From contig NZ_BTTW01000007.1 in the NCBI RefSeq assembly GCF_036245865.1, positions 434,001-498,000 of the forward strand: DNA of 64,000 nucleotides. Reading direction: 5' to 3'. This document shows positions 58,014 to 64,000 of the stretch, piece after piece; the stretch's first letter is position 1, and the number at the start of each line of letters is the position of its first letter. The stretch is from Corallococcus caeni. Lineage in GTDB: Bacteria > Myxococcota > Myxococcia > Myxococcales > Myxococcaceae. Made by a program: the position numbers and the translations under genes. Under the pieces are notes generated by a model. That model saw nothing but the letters and a program-made list of their open reading frames with translations. It ran no database searches and had not been told where the DNA came from.

Positions 58014-59776
58014 GGCGACACTCCTTCCGCCTGGCCGGCGGTCTTCACGATGTTGAACTCCACGCGGCGGTTGTTCTCCCGGCCCTTCGGCGTGTCGTTG
58101 GTGTCCACCGGCTTCGTCTCCCCGGAGCCCACCGCCTCCAGGCGCTCCGCGGCGATGCCGGTCTTCACCAGCCAGTCGCGCACGGTGTTCGCGCGGCGCT
58201 GCGACAGGTCCAGGTTCTTCGCGTCGTCGCCCTGGCTGTCGGTGTGGCCCTCCACGCGCACCCGCTCCAGCTCCGGGTGGGTGCGCAGGACGGCGGCCAC
58301 CTGCGACAGCAGGGGGAACGACTTCGGCAGGATGACGTCCTTGCCCGTGGCGAAATACACCTTGTCGAGGATGACGATGCGCGAGCCCTCCAGGCGCACC
58401 TTCGACTCGCCCTTGTCCGGGCACCCGTCGTCGTCCTTCACGCCGTTGATGACCTCCGCCTCCAGCGGGCACGCGTCAGCCGCGTCCGCGATGCCGTCCT
58501 TGTCGTTGTCCGGGTCCGGGCAGCCGTCCTCGTCCTCGAACCCGTCCTGGTCCTCCGCCTCCGTGGGGCAGCGGTCCTCGGAGTCGGGGAGGCCGTCGCC
58601 GTCCGTGTCCACCGGGGCGGGCGGCAGGGTGAGCGCGGCCGGGGGCGTGGCGCTGTCCGTGGCGGGCTTCGCCTCCGGGACCGTGTCCGGGCAGCCGTCC
58701 TCGTCGCGCTCGCCGTTCACCGTCTCCGGCTCGGTGGGGCAGGTGTCGCTCACGTCGGGGATGCCGTCGTGGTCGTCATCCGGATCCAGGCAGCCGTCGT
58801 CGTCCTGGAAGCCGTCGAAGTCCTCGGGGCCCAGCGCGCAGGCGGGCGCACGCGCGGCGGCGGCCACCGGGGCCGAGGCACCGCCCGGCGTGTAGGCCAG
58901 CCCCGCGAGGACGCGGAAGGCGGGGGTGCCGTAGCCGCGCGTGAGGCCCGGTCCCGCGCCCACGTGCGCGGCGAAGCCCCGAGCGAAGCGGTACTTCACC
59001 GCGCCCAGCAACTCCAGGGGGAACTCCTCCTTGTCGGACTCCGACAGGCCCACCGCGCCCGCGAGCGTGGCCTGCGCGGACAGCGCCTGCGTGAGCGGCA
59101 CCTCCGCGCCCACGCCGAACGCGAGCTCGTTGCCCACGTGCAGGTTGCGCAGGTCCTGCGCCTTGCGCAGGTTGACGCCCACGTTGGCGAGCAGCCGCAG
59201 CGACGGCGTGGCCCACTCGCCGGCCACGCGCGGCTGGAAGGTGGGCCCGTCCGCGCCCAGGAAGTGGTCACCGCCGCCGGTGGGCAGGGTGAAGGGCGCG
59301 AGCACCGCCAGGTTCAGCGCGCCCTTCGACAGGAGTGCCAGCTTGGGCACCACGCGCAGGTCGCCCAGGCCCGCCGTGCCCACGCCGTTCGCGAACTGCT
59401 CGGACACGGCGCTCGCGGACTGCGAGCCGGTGACCGTCAGCGGCAGCACCAGGCCCACCTCCAGCCGGTCGAAGAGGGACACCGCCCCCATCAGGTCCAG
59501 GGACACCTGCTGCTGCACGATGCGGTAGACGAACGTCTCCTCTCGCGGATCGAAGAAGTTGAGCGGCTGGTGCGCGTAGTTGAGCGACGCGCCCACGTTC
59601 CACGTCAGGTGCGGCGCGACGCGGGCGCTGTTGAGCCCGAGCACGTCATACGCGCCCGGCCCCGGCTTGTACTGCTGCACGTCGATGGCCTGCGACACCG
59701 ACGCCTGGGCCTCCGCCCGCGACGCGGCGCCCAGCGACAGGCCCACCGCCACCGTCAACGCCACCCCCCGGCCCAT
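58010..59776 (-). other. Candidate separate OmpA-family gene inside the giant frame (internal start)
   Basis: From ATG 59776 the frame encodes 588 residues with its own signal peptide (VALTVAVGLSLGAASRAEAQ), barrel, TSP3 repeats and OmpA domain, a complete TraB-like or OmpA-like protein in size and order. It directly follows a MYXO-CTERM tail, which normally ends a protein. Against a separate gene: no stop between the two and no clear Shine-Dalgarno before 59776 (the preceding bases are C/G-rich). Confidence 0.5.
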
Positions 59777-62700
59777 GCCCCGGGCGGGGAGGGCCCGGCG
59801 GCGGCGCCCGAGCAACGGCACGGCCAGCAGGCCCAGCGCCAGCGGGAGCAGGCCCCCGGCGCCGCCCGTCGAGCAGCCCCGGCCCAGCACGGTGAAGTCG
59901 TCATCGGCGTCGAGCGGGTTGGTGCCGCCCTTCACCTCGACGCCGTCGGGGACGCCGCCCTCGTCGCTGTCCGCGCGGTTGGGGTCGGTCTCGTTGGCGT
60001 CGCGGGTGCCGTTGGCGTTGGTGTCCTCCTCGCCGTCCGAAAGGCCGTCGCCGTCCGTGTCGCGGGCCAGCGGGTCGGTGGGGTTCTGCCCGTGCACCTC
60101 GACGCCATCCATGAGGCCGTCCGCGTCCGTGTCGGCCTGGCGGCGGTCGGTCTCCGTGGCCTGGGTGATGCCGTCGTGGTTCACGTCTTCCTCGCCATCG
60201 CTGAGCCCGTCATTGTCGCTGTCGGTGTCCCGCGCGTCGATGAGCCCGTCGCCGTCGGTGTCGACCAGGCCATCGATGCCATCCGTCAGGCCATCGCCGT
60301 CCGTGTCGGCGTTGAACGGGTCGAGCCCCAGCTCCAGTTCGGTGGCGTTGTCCACGCCGTCGCCGTCCGCGTCCACGTCGTCGGCGGCGTCGAGCGGATT
60401 GGTTTCCCCGGAGTCCACCTTGCCGTTGTGGTTCTTGTCCTCGATGCCGTCCCAGACGCCGCCGTTGTCGGTGTCGGCCTTGAGCGGATCCGTGGTGGTG
60501 GCGGGGTCGGCGTCCGCGACGAAGTGGGCGGGGTCGGTGCCCGTGCCCTGGGGCGCGGTGAGGCCCAGCTCCAGGCCGTCGGTGAGGCCGTCGGCGTCGG
60601 AGTCCGCGCGGGTGGGGTCGGTCTCGGTGGCCTGGGTGACGCCGTCGTGGTTGGCGTCTTCGTTGCCGTCGAGCACGCCGTCGTCATCGGAGTCGTCGTC
60701 CAGCGGATCCGTGCGGCCGGAGTGGACCTCCACTCCGTCGGGGAGACCGTCGGCATCCGTGTCGGCGTTGCGCGGGTCGGTGCCGGCCTGGGCCTCCTCC
60801 GCGTCGGTGAGGCCGTCGTTGTCGGCGTCATCGGTCGCGGACCACGACCAGGTGGCGGGCGAGTCATCCACGTTGCCCGCCGCGTCGGTGGCGCGCACGG
60901 CGAGGGTGTGGGGACCGGGCGTCACCGTGAAGAGGGCCGGGTCCGAGCACGGCGTGAACGGGCCGTCATCCAGGCTGCACGCGTAGGTGACGCCGGTCTC
61001 GTCGGAGTCCAGGTCGAACGTGGCGGGGTTCGGCGCGTCGTTCGCGATGGGGCCGGAGCGGATGAACGTCTGCGGCGCGGCGGTGTCCACGGTCCACGTG
61101 AAGGCAGCGGGCGTGGGGTCCACGTTGCCGGCCGCGTCCACCGCGCGCACCTGGAGGGTGTACGTGCCGTCCGCGAGCGCCGTGCGCTCCTGGGGGCTGG
61201 TGCAGGGGACGAAGGCCCCCGTGTCGAAGCGGCACTCGAAGGTCGCGGTGGCGTCGTTGGAGGTGAACTCGAAGGAGGCCTCGCGACTGGAGGTGACGGC
61301 GGGGACGGACGCGGTGAGGACCGTGTCCGGCGCCACGAGGTCCACGCTGAAGGCGACGCTCGTGGCCTGACTGCTGTTGCCGGCCGCGTCCACCGACGTC
61401 ACCGAGACGGTGTGCGCGCCGGTGTCCAGCACCGGGCCCGAGGTGAAGGTCCACGTGCCCGCTTCGGAGACCCCGGCGGTGCCCACGAAGACGCCATCCA
61501 CCGTCACGCGCACGGTGGTGCCGGCCTCCGCGGTGCCGGCGTAGGACACCGCGCCCGTGTTGAAGAGGGCGCTATTGGCGGGCGAGGTGATGGCCGGGGC
61601 CTCGGGAGCGCCCAGGTCCACCGTCCACGCGTACTCAGCGGGGCTCGGGTCGACGTTGCCCGCCGCGTCCACGGCGCGCACGGCGAGGGTGTGCCCGCCC
61701 TCGGCGAGGGAGTCGAGCGTGAAGGGGCTGTCGCAGGAGGTGAAGGGCGCCGCGTCCACGCTGCACTCGTAGCGGATGCCGCCGCCGGTGGAGCTGAACT
61801 CGAACGTGGCGCTGGCGCTGTTCGAGGGCTGGGCGGGGCCCGACTCGATGGTGGTGTCCGGCGCGTCGGTGTCGATGAAGAAGGTGAGCGACACGGGCTC
61901 GCTGGTGTTGCCCGCCGCGTCCGTGGACGTGGCGCTCAGCGTGTGGGAGCCGTCCGCCAGCGTGGCCTGGACGGGGTAGCTCCACTCGCCCTGGTCGTTG
62001 ACGAGGATGGGGCCCAGCGGCGCGCCGTTGTCGAGGACCAGGTACACGGTGCTGCCCGGCTCCGCGGTGCCGGTGATGACGGGCGAGGCGGAGGTGAGCA
62101 CCTCGCCGCTCGTGGGCTGGAGGACGATGGGCGCGGCGGGCGGCGTGACGTCCACGGTCCAGGTGAAGCTGGCGGGCGTGGGGTCCACGTTGCCCGACGC
62201 ATCGACGGCGGCGACGGTGAACGTGTGCGGGCCCGCGTCCAGGTCGGTCGCCGTGTACGGCGAGGCGCACGCCACGCTGATGGTGTCCAGGGTGCAGACG
62301 AAGCCCGCGACATCCGCGTCCGTGCCCTGGAAGGTGAACGTCGCGGACGTGCTGTTGCTCGCGACCGGAGGATGCGAGGTGATGACGGTGTCGGGCGACA
62401 CCGAGTCCACGGTGAAGGTCAGCTGGGCCGCGTCGCTGACGTTGCCCGCCGCGTCGGCCGCGGTGGCGCTGACGGTGATGGGGCCCTGGGGCAGGTCGGT
62501 GGCCGGCGTGAAGCTCCAGGTGCCGGAGGCGTCCACGGTCAGCGGACCGAAGGTGTTCCCCCCGATGACGAGCGTCACCTGCGTGCCGAGGTCGGCGGTG
62601 CCGGTGATGGTCGGCCGCGCGGTGGTGACGGTCGCGTTCAGGGCCGGGGCGGTGAAGACCGGCGCGTCCGGCGCGGTGGTGTCCACCGTGAAGGTGGAGG

Positions 62701-64000
62701 TGGCGACGGGGCTGTTGTTGCCCGCGCCGTCCTGGGCGACGGCCGTGAGGGTGTGGCCGCCGTCCCCGAGCACGATGCCGGGCGTGAAGCTCCACTCGCC
62801 CGCGCCATTGGCGGTGACGGTGCCCAGCGACGTGCCATCCAGCGTCACCGTGACGCGGCTGCCGGGCTCGGCCGTGCCACTGTAGGTGACGGGGGACGCA
62901 GCCAGCGCCGCGCCGTTCGCGGGCGTGACGATGACCGGCGCGTCCGGCGGGGTGGCGTCGACGGTGAAGGACACCGTGCGCGCGGGGCTGGTGTTGCCCA
63001 CCGCGTCGCGGGCCGTGACGGACACGGTATGGGAGCCATCCATGAGCGTGGAGGACGTGCAGGACCACGCGCCGGAGGCATCGGCGGTCGCGGTGCACAG
63101 CACGGTGGTGCCTTCACGCACCGTCACGATGCTGCCCGCTTCGGCCGTGCCCGTGATGGCGGGCGTCGAAGTGGCGACCGCCTGGCCGGACGTAGGGGCG
63201 GTGACGACGGGGGTCGCCGGGGCGGTGGTGTCCACGCTGAAGGGAACGGAGGTGCTGGCCGGGCCCGTGTTGCCCGCCGCGTCCCGAGCGGTCGCGGAGA
63301 CGGTGTGCGCACCGTCCGCGAGCGTGGAGGACGTGCAGGACCACGCACCGGAGCTGTTCGCGGTCGCGGTGCACAGGACGGTGGTGCCCTCGCGAACGGT
63401 CACGGTGCTGTTGGCCTCCGCCGTACCGGACAGCGTCGGCGTCTGGGTGGCGACCGTCTGACCGGAAGTGGGCGAGGCAATGACCGGAGCCACGGGAGCG
63501 GTGCTGTCCACGGTGAAGGGAACGGACGTGCTCGCCGGGCCGGTGTTGCCCGCCACATCCCGAGCGGTCGCGGAGATGGTGTGCGTGCCATCCGTCAGCT
63601 GCGACGAGGTGCAGGACCACGCGCCGGAGCCGTTCGCGGTGGTGGTGCACAGGACGGTGGTGCCCTCACGAACGGTCACGGTGCTGTTGGCCTCCGCCGT
63701 ACCGGACAGCGTCGGCGTCTGGGTCGCCACCATCTGCCCGGACGTGGGCGACGCGATGACCGGAGCCACGGGGGCAATGGAGTCGATGGTGAAGGGGACG
63801 GGCGTGCTGGCCGGACCCGCGTTGCCCGCCGCGTCGCGAGCCGTCGCGGAGATCGTGTGCGACCCCTGGGCGAGCGAAGACGACGTGCAGGACCATGCAC
63901 CGGAGGCGTTGGCCGTCGCGGTACAGAGGACCGTGGTGCCCTCGCGCACGGTGACGGTGCTGTTCGCCTCCGCGGTGCCGGAGAGGACCGGCGTCTGGGT
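58010..64000 (-). CDS. Giant Ig-like repeat / thrombospondin-3 / OmpA-family outer-membrane protein, 5' end beyond window
   Basis: At least 1,997 codons; the frame is open to the right edge, so the true start is outside. From N to C: many ~92-residue bacterial Ig-like domains (VPFTVDSTAPVAPVIASPTS repeats, 60840-64000), an Asp-rich thrombospondin type-3 calcium-binding block (DTDGDGLTDG-type, ~59900-60830), a MYXO-CTERM-like tail (GRGCSTGGAGG, hydrophobic run, RRRR) near 59800-59890, then a second signal-peptide-like segment at Met 59776, an outer-membrane beta-barrel-like region, more TSP3 repeats (PDxDxDGIPDxxDxCP), and a C-terminal OmpA peptidoglycan-binding domain (VRVEGHTDSQGDD, LSQRRANTVRDWL). 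Likely two proteins joined in frame, or one read-through product. Followed by FecR and CHASE2 genes in one operon. Confidence 0.88.
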   Translation of the reverse strand, partial: TQTPVLSGTAEANSTVTVREGTTVLCTATANASGAWSCTSSSLAQGSHTISATARDAAGNAGPASTPVPFTIDSIAPVAPVIASPTSGQMVATQTPTLSGTAEANSTVTVREGTTVLCTTTANGSGAWSCTSSQLTDGTHTISATARDVAGNTGPASTSVPFTVDSTAPVAPVIASPTSGQTVATQTPTLSGTAEANSTVTVREGTTVLCTATANSSGAWSCTSSTLADGAHTVSATARDAAGNTGPASTSVPFSVDTTAPATPVVTAPTSGQAVATSTPAITGTAEAGSIVTVREGTTVLCTATADASGAWSCTSSTLMDGSHTVSVTARDAVGNTSPARTVSFTVDATPPDAPVIVTPANGAALAASPVTYSGTAEPGSRVTVTLDGTSLGTVTANGAGEWSFTPGIVLGDGGHTLTAVAQDGAGNNSPVATSTFTVDTTAPDAPVFTAPALNATVTTARPTITGTADLGTQVTLVIGGNTFGPLTVDASGTWSFTPATDLPQGPITVSATAADAAGNVSDAAQLTFTVDSVSPDTVITSHPPVASNSTSATFTFQGTDADVAGFVCTLDTISVACASPYTATDLDAGPHTFTVAAVDASGNVDPTPASFTWTVDVTPPAAPIVLQPTSGEVLTSASPVITGTAEPGSTVYLVLDNGAPLGPILVNDQGEWSYPVQATLADGSHTLSATSTDAAGNTSEPVSLTFFIDTDAPDTTIESGPAQPSNSASATFEFSSTGGGIRYECSVDAAPFTSCDSPFTLDSLAEGGHTLAVRAVDAAGNVDPSPAEYAWTVDLGAPEAPAITSPANSALFNTGAVSYAGTAEAGTTVRVTVDGVFVGTAGVSEAGTWTFTSGPVLDTGAHTVSVTSVDAAGNSSQATSVAFSVDLVAPDTVLTASVPAVTSSREASFEFTSNDATATFECRFDTGAFVPCTSPQERTALADGTYTLQVRAVDAAGNVDPTPAAFTWTVDTAAPQTFIRSGPIANDAPNPATFDLDSDETGVTYACSLDDGPFTPCSDPALFTVTPGPHTLAVRATDAAGNVDDSPATWSWSATDDADNDGLTDAEEAQAGTDPRNADTDADGLPDGVEVHSGRTDPLDDDSDDDGVLDGNEDANHDGVTQATETDPTRADSDADGLTDGLELGLTAPQGTGTDPAHFVADADPATTTDPLKADTDNGGVWDGIEDKNHNGKVDSGETNPLDAADDVDADGDGVDNATELELGLDPFNADTDGDGLTDGIDGLVDTDGDGLIDARDTDSDNDGLSDGEEDVNHDGITQATETDRRQADTDADGLMDGVEVHGQNPTDPLARDTDGDGLSDGEEDTNANGTRDANETDPNRADSDEGGVPDGVEVKGGTNPLDADDDFTVLGRGCSTGGAGGLLPLALGLLAVPLLGRRRRALPARGMGRGVALTVAVGLSLGAASRAEAQASVSQAIDVQQYKPGPGAYDVLGLNSARVAPHLTWNVGASLNYAHQPLNFFDPREETFVYRIVQQQVSLDLMGAVSLFDRLEVGLVLPLTVTGSQSASAVSEQFANGVGTAGLGDLRVVPKLALLSKGALNLAVLAPFTLPTGGGDHFLGADGPTFQPRVAGEWATPSLRLLANVGVNLRKAQDLRNLHVGNELAFGVGAEVPLTQALSAQATLAGAVGLSESDKEEFPLELLGAVKYRFARGFAAHVGAGPGLTRGYGTPAFRVLAGLAYTPGGASAPVAAAARAPACALGPEDFDGFQDDDGCLDPDDDHDGIPDVSDTCPTEPETVNGERDEDGCPDTVPEAKPATDSATPPAALTLPPAPVDTDGDGLPDSEDRCPTEAEDQDGFEDEDGCPDPDNDKDGIADAADACPLEAEVINGVKDDDGCPDKGESKVRLEGSRIVILDKVYFATGKDVILPKSFPLLSQVAAVLRTHPELERVRVEGHTDSQGDDAKNLDLSQRRANTVRDWLVKTGIAAERLEAVGSGETKPVDTNDTPKGRENNRRVEFNIVKTAGQAEGVSP
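62842..64000 (-). repeat. Near-identical 276-bp tandem repeats encoding Ig-like domains
   Basis: Exact period of 276 bases (92 codons): the VREGTTVLC coding block recurs at 63118, 63394, 63670 and 63946. Copies from 63394 onward are nearly identical at DNA level; the leftmost one has drifted. More divergent repeats continue down to ~60840. Such recent internal duplication allows copy-number change by recombination and makes assembly errors likely. Confidence 0.85.

Noticed and set aside
63947-63949. Start codon of the giant OmpA/Ig protein at 63949
   Set aside because: It is an internal GTG (Val) within a repeat unit; the frame and the repeat continue to the window edge.

Overview
The window is about 70% G+C and has several marks of a myxobacterium, probably Corallococcus, Myxococcus or a close relative. 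These are the complete alternative isovaleryl-CoA operon (aibR-aibA-aibB-aibC-mvaS), MYXO-CTERM-like sorting tails, very large NRPS and PKS genes including a split-loading PKS, and many lipoproteins. Nearly all of it is coding. No rRNA, tRNA, insertion sequence or CRISPR array was seen. Taxonomy is an inference from gene content only.

Layout. 1-11172 (minus): the N-terminal part of a giant NRPS with three full C-A-PCP modules and the start of a fourth; it runs off the left edge. 11454-16036: accessory metabolic genes (GNAT acetyltransferase, inositol-dehydrogenase-like oxidoreductase, GntR/FadR-type regulator joined in frame to a VOC protein, 2-oxoglutarate/Fe(II)-type oxygenase). 16044-18639: a redox cassette (AhpD-like protein, redoxin and ECF sigma factor on minus; a second CxxC AhpD-fold protein on plus) around an AT-rich intergenic island. 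18843-35481 (plus): a three-gene PKS-NRPS assembly line with overlapping or abutting genes. 35531-39824 (plus): four exported proteins, the last three translationally coupled (Asp-box beta-propeller, YncE-like lipoprotein propeller, diheme cytochrome c). 39826-42738 (minus): two paralogous ferritin-like lipoproteins. 42865-47474 (minus): the aib operon with two copies of a TetR-type operator. 47674-52145 (plus): a histidine kinase and NtrC-type regulator pair, a pseudo-receiver and a small membrane protein. 52096-53124 (minus): a luciferase-like flavin oxidoreductase, with three tandem palindromes upstream. 53447-64000 (minus): a REC-GAF-PAS-degenerate GGDEF protein, then a coupled OmpA/Ig-repeat - FecR - CHASE2 envelope operon that runs off the right edge.

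How the genes work together. The most interesting unit is the PKS-NRPS at 18843-35481. Its domain order reads ACP-KS-AT-AT-DH-ACP / KS-(dead AT)-ACP / KS-AT-DH(His lost)-ACP-Cy-A(Cys-like)-PCP-TE. No ketoreductase is present anywhere, so beta-keto groups should persist unless a reductase acts in trans, and the last module should append a thiazoline from cysteine. I do not recognise it as a known pathway. The aib operon makes isovaleryl-CoA from HMG-CoA, a branched starter used for iso-fatty acids and often for myxobacterial polyketides. A 25-bp palindrome like FadR half-sites lies between the GntR gene and the divergent oxidoreductase and recurs three times at 53300-53420, which suggests either a shared regulon or a dispersed repeat family.
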